Of a stretch of DNA of 5,866 nt, positions 1 to 5,797 are shown piece after piece. The notes under the pieces are model-generated. The model searched no databases and had not been told where the DNA came from. It worked only from the letters and a program-made list of their open reading frames with translations. Each line of letters begins with the position of its first letter. Position 1 is the stretch's first letter. The DNA is from CAYMSA01 sp964392965 (GTDB taxonomy: Bacteria; Actinomycetota; Coriobacteriia; Anaerosomatales; Anaerosomataceae). A program made the translations under genes and the position numbers. The stretch is from positions 1-5,866 of the forward strand of contig CAYMSA010000095.1 in assembly GCA_964392965.1 (NCBI GenBank), given 5' to 3'.

Positions 1-21
1 TGCCGACCGCCCCCGACGCGC

Positions 22-1029
22 CTACCGGTCGCGCTCGATGAGGTAGTCGGCGAGTGAGAGCAACAGTCCGAGCGCCGGCGTCTGCGGAAGCGCCGCCTGA
101 AGCGCGGTCTTCGCCTCCACCACCAGGTCACGCGCGTACTGCCGCGCGAAGTCGATGCTGCCTGAAGCCGTCATGATATCCACGGCCTCGTCGTTCACCG
201 CAGCAGCTCCCGATCGGCTCGCGAGGATCTCGAGCAGCCGGTCGCGTTCGGCAGAGTGCTTGAGCGCGTGCACGACGGCGAGCGTGCGCTTGCCTTCGGT
301 GATGTCGTTGCGGAAGTCCTTGCCGGTGGCCGCTTCGGAACCGACGAGGTTGAGGATGTCGTCCTGGACCTGGAACGCGAGCCCGATGGCCTGGCCGAAC
401 GAGCGCAGCACCTCCACCTGTTCGTCGGTGCCGCCGCCGATGATCGCGCCGATGGCGAGCGGCATGCCGCCCGAGTAGAAGGCCGTCTTGTGCTCGGCCA
501 TGATCAGGTAATCGTCGATGGTGAGGTCGAACCGGTCGTCGCGCGCCCAGCCGATGTCGAGCGCCTGCCCCTCGATGGTGCGCGCCGTCATCCGCACCAT
601 CTCCTTGAGCACGCGGATGCGGGTCTCGGCGGAGAGCGCCTCATCGTCGGTGACGAGGCCCGTCACGAGCGAGATGGCGAGGTCGCCCGCGTTGATCGCG
701 ATCGCGTCGCCCTGCTGGATGTGCATCGTCGGCAGGCCCCTGCGCGTGAGGGAGGAGTCCGCGATGTCATCGTGGATGATGGCGCCGGTGTGGAAATGCT
801 CGATGGCCGCTGCCGACGACCACGCGAGCCGACCGTCACCGCCAACGGCCTCGCACGCGAGCACGCAGATGAGCGGGCGGTGCCGCTTCCCCGCGTTGCG
901 CAGGTACTCCTCCAGGGGGCCGTACAGGTACTGCTGCATATCCGGGTGGATCCCATGAGGGAGCGTGCTTACCAGATACTCGCCGAACTCCGCGGACGTA
1001 CGCGACAGGTAGTTCTCGAACTCGCTCAT
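22..1029 (-). CDS. Polyprenyl (trans-isoprenyl) diphosphate synthase
   Basis: Complete 335-residue protein, ATG start and TAG stop. It should condense isopentenyl diphosphate onto an allylic diphosphate to make a prenyl diphosphate for quinones, carotenoids or other terpenoids, in the cytosol. Visible class hallmarks: a GKRHRP substrate-binding segment (47-52), the first aspartate-rich motif DDIAD followed by RRG (87-98), GQ (154-155), KT (181-182), the second aspartate-rich motif DDILN (223-227) and a GK-x4-DI-x-EGKRT block (236-249). The length fits the family. The residues just before the first motif are small (Gly82, Ala83), which in this family usually permits products longer than farnesyl, so a geranylgeranyl or longer product is inferred; exact chain length cannot be read. 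The third acidic residue of the second motif is Asn, a tolerated variant. The Shine-Dalgarno GGAGG (1033-1037) sits only 3 nt before ATG, but no better start exists. It is 100 bp from the operon upstream and probably has its own promoter. Confidence 0.95.
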   Translation of the reverse strand: MSEFENYLSRTSAEFGEYLVSTLPHGIHPDMQQYLYGPLEEYLRNAGKRHRPLICVLACEAVGGDGRLAWSSAAAIEHFHTGAIIHDDIADSSLTRRGLPTMHIQQGDAIAINAGDLAISLVTGLVTDDEALSAETRIRVLKEMVRMTARTIEGQALDIGWARDDRFDLTIDDYLIMAEHKTAFYSGGMPLAIGAIIGGGTDEQVEVLRSFGQAIGLAFQVQDDILNLVGSEAATGKDFRNDITEGKRTLAVVHALKHSAERDRLLEILASRSGAAAVNDEAVDIMTASGSIDFARQYARDLVVEAKTALQAALPQTPALGLLLSLADYLIERDR

Positions 1030-1068
1030 GGCCCTCCAGAGGCACCGTGACAGCCGACGGCGCCCTAT

Positions 1069-1078
1069 GTGACATCAC
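1069..1078. promoter_or_regulatory. Short inverted repeat GTGA-CA-TCAC at predicted start of transcription
   Basis: A GTGA-N2-TCAC inverted repeat lies at the predicted transcription start of the polyprenyl synthase gene. Two further direct GTGAC copies occur at 1047-1051 and 1099-1103, 22 and 30 nt from the copy at 1069-1073, that is close to whole helical turns. This could be an operator for a dimeric regulator. The half-sites are only 4 bp, so chance is a serious alternative, and no regulator is identified. Confidence 0.2.
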
Positions 1079-1084
1079 CCTGCC

Positions 1085-1113
1085 AGTGTAGGTCTCCGGT
1101 GACGTTCAGGCAA
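1085..1113 (-). promoter_or_regulatory. Candidate sigma70-type promoter for the polyprenyl synthase
   Basis: Reading on the minus strand, TTGCCT (1113-1108, 4/6 to the -35 consensus) and TACACT (1090-1085, 4/6 to the -10 consensus) are separated by exactly 17 nt. Transcription would begin near 1078 and give a leader of about 50 nt before the ATG at 1029. It lies in the only gap between the upstream operon and the synthase gene, which supports independent expression. It was found by eye, and readthrough from the operon is not excluded because no convincing terminator was seen. Confidence 0.45.
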
Positions 1114-1129
1114 CGGAACGGCATCGACA

Positions 1130-1948
1130 TCAGCGCTCGCACGACGACTCCCGCAGCCCCGGCTCGAGATACACGCCTTCGGCGGTGAACCGCTTCCGGT
1201 ATATGAGCAGCAGCGCCACGATGGCGCTCACGGCCGTGGCCGCTGAGATCATCAGGAGCACGACGATCTGATATCTGGCCGCTCCCTCGGGGTCCACCCC
1301 GGCGAGCACCTGACCGGTCATCATGCCGGGGATGAACACGATGCCCGCCGCCGCCATCGAGTTGATCGTGGGCATCAGGCCCGCCCGCAGCGCCGAGCGA
1401 AGCGACGGCAGCGCCGCCTCGCGCACACTCGCACCGAGCGTCGTGAGGCCGAGGATCTCGCCCGAGCGCGCGTCGAGGTCCGCGAAGAGGCGCTCGGCCG
1501 TGAGCGCCACGCCCGTCATCGAGTTGCCGATGACCATGCCCGCGATCGGCAGCACGTAGCGCGCCTCGTACCAGACCGGCACCTTCACCACGATGCCCGT
1601 CACGGCGAACGTCACGATGACGCCGCTCAGGAACATCGCCGCTGCAGAACTCAGGTAGAGGCCTCGCGGCGCATTGCGTGCCCGTCGCACGACCGTCTGC
1701 GCCGCCACGAGCACCATCACGAGCAAGATGGCCGCCACGATCGGCCACGTCTGGTTCACGAAGACCCATCTGAGCACGAGGCCAAGGAGCAGCAGCTGCA
1801 CGTACGTGCGGACCGCGGCGAGCGCGAGGTCCTTCTCGAGCCGCAGTCCCATGACGAGAGAGATGACGCCCGTGAGAACCACGAAACCGGCGGCGAGCAG
1901 CAGCTCGGCGGTACCGATGGGAATGGAGCCGCCCACGGCCTCAGGCAT
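1130..1948 (-). CDS. fetB: FetB-family (UPF0014) ABC transporter permease
   Basis: 272-residue inner-membrane protein, close in length to E. coli FetB/YbbM, which works with FetA to export iron and raise peroxide resistance. About seven hydrophobic segments are visible, the first starting near residue 8 and the last ending about 20 residues before the C-terminus (ending in YRKRF). The family signature is clear: PTINSM, then GIVFIPGMMTGQVLAG, then RYQIVV, plus IGNSMTGVALTAERL earlier. The reading frame continues upstream to 2047, but that part is arginine-rich and overlaps the ATPase gene. The ATG at 1948 is chosen because it has GGAGGTG (1953-1959) at proper spacing. Its first 8 nt overlap the end of the ATPase gene (ATGCCTGA), so translation is probably coupled. 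Last gene of the four-gene operon. Iron as substrate is inferred from the family; other metals or unrelated substrates are possible. Confidence 0.92.
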   Translation of the reverse strand: MPEAVGGSIPIGTAELLLAAGFVVLTGVISLVMGLRLEKDLALAAVRTYVQLLLLGLVLRWVFVNQTWPIVAAILLVMVLVAAQTVVRRARNAPRGLYLSSAAAMFLSGVIVTFAVTGIVVKVPVWYEARYVLPIAGMVIGNSMTGVALTAERLFADLDARSGEILGLTTLGASVREAALPSLRSALRAGLMPTINSMAAAGIVFIPGMMTGQVLAGVDPEGAARYQIVVLLMISAATAVSAIVALLLIYRKRFTAEGVYLEPGLRESSCER

Positions 1949-2657
1949 CGGGCACCTCCGGAGCCTCGAGAGCGGCCGATGCACCCGGCGCCGGCATCCG
2001 CGTGAGACGCCCGTCCGCCATGCGGTAGCGCACCGCGGCCGACGCATCGGCGCGCACGTGGCTCACGCGCACCGCGGCGCCGCCGCCGGCTACGAAGTCC
2101 CCCGTCACGCGGGCCACCTCGGCGGCGCTCGCGTCATCGAGACTCGCGTCGGGCTCGTCGAGCAGCAGCACGCTCGGCCGGGCGAGCACCACGCGCAGGA
2201 GCGCCACGCGCGCGGCCTGCCCCACCGAGAGACGCGCGGCGTCGCGGTCGAGCGAGACGCCGCCGAGGCCGACGGTCTCGAGCGCGCGAGCGAGTTCCGG
2301 CTCGGCCGGGGGCACCTCGTGCGCGCGCACCCTGAACGTCCACGGCAGAAGCAGGTTGTCGGCCACCGTGCCGGGCACGAGCGCCGTCCGCTGCGGCAGG
2401 AGCGCCACGCGCGTGCGCCACTCGGCAGGAGGGATCTCCCCCGCGGGCCGGCCGGAGAGAAGCAGCTCGCCGCTCACGCCGGGCAGCAGCCGTGCGAGCG
2501 CGAGCAGGAGCGTCGTCTTGCCGCTGCCCGAGGGGCCCGCCACCTCGACGAGCTCGCCTGCGGCGAGCGCGAGGTCGACGCCGTCGAGGACGGCGACCGG
2601 GCCGCTGTCTCCCGCGCGATGCGCCGTGATGCCCCGGGCCTCGAGCAGTGCGGTCAC
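1941..2657 (-). CDS. fetA: ABC transporter ATP-binding protein, FetA-like partner of the permease
   Basis: 238-residue cytoplasmic ATPase that would power the adjacent FetB-type permease. Domains in order: Walker A GPSGSGKTT (41-49), Q-loop Gln89, ABC signature LSVGQ (143-147), Walker B VLLLDEP with catalytic Glu168 (163-169), D-loop SLD (172-174) and switch His200. All catalytic elements are present; the signature has Val145 where most ABC proteins have Gly. A tail of about 20 residues rich in Ala, Pro and Glu follows residue 218. The frame is open up to 2930, but that stretch is arginine- and alanine-rich antisense to the nitroreductase gene. The GTG at 2657 is chosen because it overlaps the nitroreductase stop in the classic GTGA arrangement and has GGGAG 5 nt upstream. 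The protein then begins about 40 residues before Walker A, as expected. It is slightly longer than E. coli FetA (about 225). The fetA name rests mainly on the FetB neighbour. Confidence 0.9.
   Translation of the reverse strand: MTALLEARGITAHRAGDSGPVAVLDGVDLALAAGELVEVAGPSGSGKTTLLLALARLLPGVSGELLLSGRPAGEIPPAEWRTRVALLPQRTALVPGTVADNLLLPWTFRVRAHEVPPAEPELARALETVGLGGVSLDRDAARLSVGQAARVALLRVVLARPSVLLLDEPDASLDDASAAEVARVTGDFVAGGGAAVRVSHVRADASAAVRYRMADGRLTRMPAPGASAALEAPEVPDA
1953..1959 (-). promoter_or_regulatory. Shine-Dalgarno site fixing the permease start
   Basis: GGAGGTG on the minus strand; its GGAGG core is 6 nt before the ATG at 1948. It lies inside the last codons of the ATPase gene and identifies this ATG, rather than the upstream in-frame ATG at 2047, as the start. 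Confidence 0.8.
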
Positions 2658-3163
2658 CAGCGCTCCCGGCGGACGAACTCGGGCCGGAAGCGATCGGCGG
2701 GCTCTCGTCGCGCCGACGGATGGCCGATCGAGAGCATGCAGAACGGCTCCACGCCTTCGGGCAGACCGAGCAGCTCCTTGAGCGGCGCCACCCGCTCCGG
2801 CTGCGGCCAGATGCCGATCCACACGGCGCCCAGACCGAGCGCGTGCGCGGCGAGCAACGTGTTCTGCACCGCCGCCGAGCAGTCCTGCTGCCACATGCCG
2901 GGGCGCTCGAGGTCGTGAAGGTCGCCGCACACCGTGATCGCGAGGGGCGCCTTCGTGAGCATGCCGCCGAAGGGGCTCACGTCCGCGAGCCGGTCGATGA
3001 GCTCTCGTTCGGTGGTCACGACGAAGCGCCAGGGCTGCTGGTTCTTGGCCGAGGGCGCAGCCATCGCCGCACGCAACAGGGTCTCGATGTCCGCCTCGGA
3101 CACAGGGTTCTCGGTGTACGAGCGGATACTCCGCCTCGTCATGATCGCTTCGATCGCGTCCAT
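2654..3163 (-). CDS. Small nitroreductase-family FMN oxidoreductase
   Basis: 169-residue protein of the nitroreductase superfamily, homodimeric FMN enzymes that use NAD(P)H to reduce nitro compounds, quinones or other acceptors. Visible: the FMN-phosphate binding RRSIRSY (10-16), APSAKNQQPW (36-45) in which Asn41 and Gln42-Gln43 belong to the family FMN site, an alanine-rich helix from Asp94 to Leu109, then GLGAVWIG (110-117) near the flavin. Length matches the compact 165-180-residue subgroup common in anaerobes and archaea. The ATG at 3163 is chosen over an in-frame ATG at 3196 because AAGGAGG (3170-3176) lies 6 nt upstream and homology starts at once. It follows the DUF523 gene by 1 nt and overlaps the ATPase start by 4 nt, so it is the second gene of the operon. 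The natural substrate cannot be read; a role in flavin or iron reduction alongside the transporter is a guess. Confidence 0.93.
   Translation of the reverse strand: MDAIEAIMTRRSIRSYTENPVSEADIETLLRAAMAAPSAKNQQPWRFVVTTERELIDRLADVSPFGGMLTKAPLAITVCGDLHDLERPGMWQQDCSAAVQNTLLAAHALGLGAVWIGIWPQPERVAPLKELLGLPEGVEPFCMLSIGHPSARREPADRFRPEFVRRERW
2663..2667 (-). promoter_or_regulatory. Shine-Dalgarno site fixing the GTG start of the ATPase
   Basis: GGGAG on the minus strand, 5 nt before the GTG at 2657. The GTG shares GTGA with the stop codon of the nitroreductase gene. This supports a short ATPase starting at GTG instead of the ATG far upstream at 2930. Confidence 0.65.
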
Positions 3164-3164
3164 G

Positions 3165-4166
3165 TCACGCCTCCTTCTCGTCTGCGGGCCGCGCACCCGC
3201 CCCGTCCGCCTGCTCCCGGGCTCTCACCCGCCGCTTGTCACGATAGAGGACGGGGCTCGTGCCGAAGAGCAGGTCGTTCTCGAACCCGATACGCTCGAGA
3301 CCCACGACCTCCTCGGCGATGGTCGTCACATTGCGCCGCACCTCGGGCGAGCGCACCGTGAGTCCGTGCAGGTCGACGCCGTCCAGCTGGCCCTTCTTCA
3401 CGTAGTGAGTGTACGTCTTCCAGAGCGCCGCGGTCGCGCGCTGGCGCGTCGTGGGCAGCCGCAGCGCGTCGAGGATGCGGGCGCGCTCGGCCTCCAGCTG
3501 CTCGATGGGTGCGCGCTTCGGCAACCCCGCGAGCGACCGGCCGATGCGGTCCGCCTTGGCACGCTGTGTCTCCTGCAGGATGAACTTCACGACATGCCAC
3601 GCCTCGGTGAGGTCACCGTTGTTCGCGATCGTGCGGTCCGAGAGCCACAGCCACGCGTGCAGACGGCGGCGCCAGTCCCACCACGTGAGCGCCGAGTCGA
3701 ACGCCGTGCTCGGGATGAGGAACCAGCCGGTCTCCTCGAGCATGGCGGCGAACACGCCCGCGCCGAGCGCGCTTTCGCGACGCCGGGAGCCGATGCGCAC
3801 CTTCTCCAGGCCGCAACTCGGCGACGCCTCCTTGAGGATCACCGCACACACGCCCGCCCGTTCGAGCGCCTCCACGCACGCTGTTGAGCCGGCGATGAGC
3901 TGCTCGGTCACGTCGCGACCGCGATGGCTCACCACGCGCGCCGAGCCCGCCAGCACGTCCTGGCCCGGACCCGTGAGGTCGATGGGCTCACGCGGCACGC
4001 CGAACCCGGCCATGCACTCGGGACAGACGGGCGTGAACACGAAGTCGCCCCGCTCGCGGCCGAGCATGGCGAGCGGGTCGAAGCGCTTTCCGTTGTAGCG
4101 CACCGGACAGTCGTAGAGACACGCGCTGACACCGAGGTGCGGCCGTTGGGTGATAATCTCGGTCAA
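3165..4166 (-). CDS. DUF523 (TudS-like) protein with divergent DUF1722-like C-terminus
   Basis: 333-residue probable Fe-S protein. The N-terminal half (about 10-155) is DUF523: GVSACLYDCPVRYNGK (12-27), VCPECMAGFGVPREP (47-61) and LKEASPSCGLEKV (111-123). Cys16, Cys48 and Cys118 occupy the three family positions that, in the DUF523 thiouracil desulfurase TudS, hold a [4Fe-4S] cluster. The SPSCGLEKV form and the following GAGVFAAML segment resemble the longer DUF523-DUF1722 proteins (E. coli YbgA carries DUF1722). The second half fits DUF1722 only loosely: WHVVK and LPTTRQRATAALWKTYTHYVKK can be matched, the rest not, and a charged Arg/Ala/Asp/Glu tail ends it. Extra cysteines Cys20 and Cys51 form CxxxC and CxxC pairs with the cluster cysteines. 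Start TTG at 4166 is chosen for its AGGAGG 6 nt upstream; the ATG at 4196 would place that site inside the gene. First gene of the operon, divergent from photolyase. Function is unknown; sulfur removal or DNA-repair support are inferences. Confidence 0.87.
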   Translation of the reverse strand: MTEIITQRPHLGVSACLYDCPVRYNGKRFDPLAMLGRERGDFVFTPVCPECMAGFGVPREPIDLTGPGQDVLAGSARVVSHRGRDVTEQLIAGSTACVEALERAGVCAVILKEASPSCGLEKVRIGSRRRESALGAGVFAAMLEETGWFLIPSTAFDSALTWWDWRRRLHAWLWLSDRTIANNGDLTEAWHVVKFILQETQRAKADRIGRSLAGLPKRAPIEQLEAERARILDALRLPTTRQRATAALWKTYTHYVKKGQLDGVDLHGLTVRSPEVRRNVTTIAEEVVGLERIGFENDLLFGTSPVLYRDKRRVRAREQADGAGARPADEKEA

Positions 4167-4254
4167 GGGACTCCTCCTCGCATGGCGAACCGGCATGCTA
4201 CCCGCAGTCTGGTTCTACCCGTACTGGTCGCGCAAGTGGACGAAAGGGACGCCG
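4167..4254. promoter_or_regulatory. Divergent intergenic region between DUF523 operon and photolyase
   Basis: This 88-bp gap between two head-to-head genes must hold the start signals of the photolyase gene and probably of the four-gene operon. No strong -35/-10 pair was found on either strand. On the minus strand TAGAAC (4217-4212) and TAGCAT (4200-4195) are loose -10 matches with poor -35 partners. AAAGGG (4243-4248) is a fair ribosome site 6 nt before the photolyase ATG. Whether both sides are co-regulated cannot be seen. Confidence 0.5.
4173..4178 (-). promoter_or_regulatory. Strong Shine-Dalgarno selecting a TTG start
   Basis: A perfect AGGAGG on the minus strand lies 6 nt before a TTG codon (4166). 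An in-frame ATG exists ten codons upstream at 4196, but the AGGAGG would then encode Arg-Arg within the protein, and the extra ten residues (Arg-rich, before the conserved GVSAC motif) add nothing recognisable. TTG is therefore the likelier initiator. Confidence 0.7.
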
Positions 4255-5700
4255 ATGGCCGAAGTCGCGATCGTGTGGCTCCGCCGGGCGCTGCGGCTCG
4301 CCGACAACCCGGCGCTCTCGGCGGCGCTTGCCGGGGCGGCAACGGTGCTCCCCGTGTTCATCGACACTCCGGGAGATCCGCTCTCGGGCGCTGCGGGGCC
4401 GGCGGCTCGCGCGTGGCTCGCCTCCTCGCTGCGATCGCTCGGCCATTCGCTCACCGGGCGTGGCTCGGCGCTCGTGGTGGCCGAGGGCGATCCGGCCGAC
4501 GTCTTGCTCGCGCTCGCCCGTGAGACCGGCGCGACATCGGTCCACGCCGACCACCTCTACGACCCGGTGTCTCTCGGGAGCGACGCCCGCATCGAGAGGG
4601 CACTCGGGCAGGCAGGCATCCCGCTTCACACGCACCGCTGCGCGCTTCTCGGAGAGCCCGACTTTCCGCGCACCACGACCGGCGGGCCCTTCAAGGTCTT
4701 CACCGCCTACCACCGCGCTCGCCTGCGCGAGGAGCAGGCGCCGCTGCCGACTCCCGCGCCGGAGGGCATCCCGCTGCCGCCGCTCGTGCGCGTGCACCGC
4801 GACCTCTTCGAGCGCGCACCCGCGCTGGCCGCCGACATCGCAGACGCGCCGCCGCTCCTCCTCGAGCGCTTCGAGCCGGGCGAGGCCGGTGCGCACGCCG
4901 CGCTCGGCAGGTTCCTCGCCGGGCCCGTCGCGCAGTACGCCCACGACCGCGACGCTTTCGGCACCGACGGCACGTCGCGCCTCTCGGCACACCTCGCCTT
5001 CGGGGAGATCGCGCCCTGGCGAATCGCCGCCGCGGTGGATGAGGCGGTGGGCGGAGATCCGTCGCTTCGTGAGGGCGCCGAGGGTTTCCTGCGCCAGCTC
5101 CACTGGCGCGAGTTCGCGCACCACCTGCTCCACCACTTCCCGGAGACCGTGGCGCGCCCGCTCAGGCCCGAGTTCGAGCGCTTCGGGTGGGCCGAGGACC
5201 CAGCGGGGCTCGAGGCGTGGAAGGCGGGCCGCACCGGCTACCCGCTCGTGGATGCCGGCATGCGCGAGCTTCTCGCCACCGGCTGGATGCACAACCGCGT
5301 CCGGATGATCGCGGCATCGTTTCTCACCAAGCACCTGCTGCTGCCGTGGCAACTCGGCGCGGCGCACTTCACGGAGCGTCTCGCCGATGCCGATGTGGCC
5401 AACAACACGTTCGGCTGGCAGTGGGTCGCAGGAAGCGGCGCGGACGCCGCACCCTACTTCCGCATCTTCAACCCGGTGACCCAGGGTGAGCGGTACGACC
5501 CGCCCGGCACGTACGTCCGCACGTGGCTACCCGAACTTGCCGGACTTCCCGACCACGTCGTGCACCGGCCGTGGATGGCCCCCGCCGAGGAACTCGATCA
5601 GGCCGGTGTGGCCCTCGGCGAGACATACCCGCTGCCGATCATCGACCACCGCGAGGCTCGCGAACGGGCGCTTGCGGCCTACCGAGAGACGAGGCGCTGA
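4255..5700 (+). CDS. phr: Class I deoxyribodipyrimidine (CPD) photolyase
   Basis: 481-residue light-driven DNA repair enzyme that splits cyclobutane pyrimidine dimers using reduced FAD; near E. coli PhrB in length (472). The N-terminal antenna domain (about 2-130) starts with VWLRRALRLADNPAL. The FAD-binding helical domain has RLSAHLAFGEI (242-252), LHWREF with dimer-contact Trp284, GYPLVDAGMRELLATGWMHN and NNTFGWQW ending at Trp390. The electron-transfer triad is intact: Trp312, Trp365 and Trp388 match E. coli Trp306, 359 and 382; Asn384 matches Asn378 beside the flavin. Departures: Ala12 replaces the usual Asp of the RxDLR motif, and Gln281 stands where E. coli has Glu274. The Asn-Glu pair that binds methenyltetrahydrofolate in E. 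coli is not evident, so the antenna is uncertain. The frame opens at 4150, but the first 35 codons run across the divergent gene's start and are unlike photolyase; ATG 4255 begins exactly at the domain. A cryptochrome role is less likely. Confidence 0.96.
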   Translation: MAEVAIVWLRRALRLADNPALSAALAGAATVLPVFIDTPGDPLSGAAGPAARAWLASSLRSLGHSLTGRGSALVVAEGDPADVLLALARETGATSVHADHLYDPVSLGSDARIERALGQAGIPLHTHRCALLGEPDFPRTTTGGPFKVFTAYHRARLREEQAPLPTPAPEGIPLPPLVRVHRDLFERAPALAADIADAPPLLLERFEPGEAGAHAALGRFLAGPVAQYAHDRDAFGTDGTSRLSAHLAFGEIAPWRIAAAVDEAVGGDPSLREGAEGFLRQLHWREFAHHLLHHFPETVARPLRPEFERFGWAEDPAGLEAWKAGRTGYPLVDAGMRELLATGWMHNRVRMIAASFLTKHLLLPWQLGAAHFTERLADADVANNTFGWQWVAGSGADAAPYFRIFNPVTQGERYDPPGTYVRTWLPELAGLPDHVVHRPWMAPAEELDQAGVALGETYPLPIIDHREARERALAAYRETRR

Positions 5701-5703
5701 CGG

Positions 5704-5738
5704 ACGGACGTGCAGGGGAGGCGCGTGTGAGTCCGTTT
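5704..5738 (+). terminator. Weak hairpin after the photolyase gene
   Basis: ACGGAC (5704-5709) can pair with GTCCGT (5731-5736), followed by a short TTT, giving a 6-bp stem with a 21-nt loop that can partly fold. It lies 4 nt after the photolyase stop, between convergent genes, where a terminator is expected. The long loop and short T run make it weak; a Rho-dependent or different terminator is equally possible. Confidence 0.22.
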
Positions 5739-5797
5739 CGCACGAATCCGCCATACCGCCTCGATCACCCCGTCTCTCCACGAAGTCCGCAGGTGGG

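Noticed and set aside
1..21. Left edge sequence downstream of the polyprenyl synthase
   Set aside because: Too short to assign; no terminator or coding signal can be supported in these 21 bases.
256..1050. 264-codon plus-strand frame opposite the polyprenyl synthase
   Set aside because: Asp/Arg/His-rich antisense translation; the minus-strand protein has all isoprenyl synthase motifs.
1103..1120. Hairpin CGTTC/GAACG downstream of the permease as an operon terminator
   Set aside because: Only a 5-bp stem with an 8-nt loop and no T run; it also overlaps the better-supported promoter -35 element.
1674..2918. Long open frame (414 codons) on the plus strand opposite the transporter genes
   Set aside because: Very rich in Arg, Ala, His and Gly with no recognisable motif, and exactly antisense to the ATPase and permease genes; a shadow frame typical of high-GC DNA.
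4198..5367. 389-codon open frame on the minus strand inside the photolyase gene
   Set aside because: Arg/Glu/Ala-rich low-complexity translation without a ribosome site or family motif; the plus-strand photolyase is unambiguous.
5727..5760. Possible tRNA 3' end because of the CACGAATCCGCCA stretch
   Set aside because: No T-arm stem, anticodon arm or acceptor pairing could be found around it on either strand.
5527..5781. 84-codon minus-strand frame starting in the gap after photolyase
   Set aside because: Most of it is antisense to the photolyase C-terminus, it has no convincing ribosome site and its protein is unlike any family I know.
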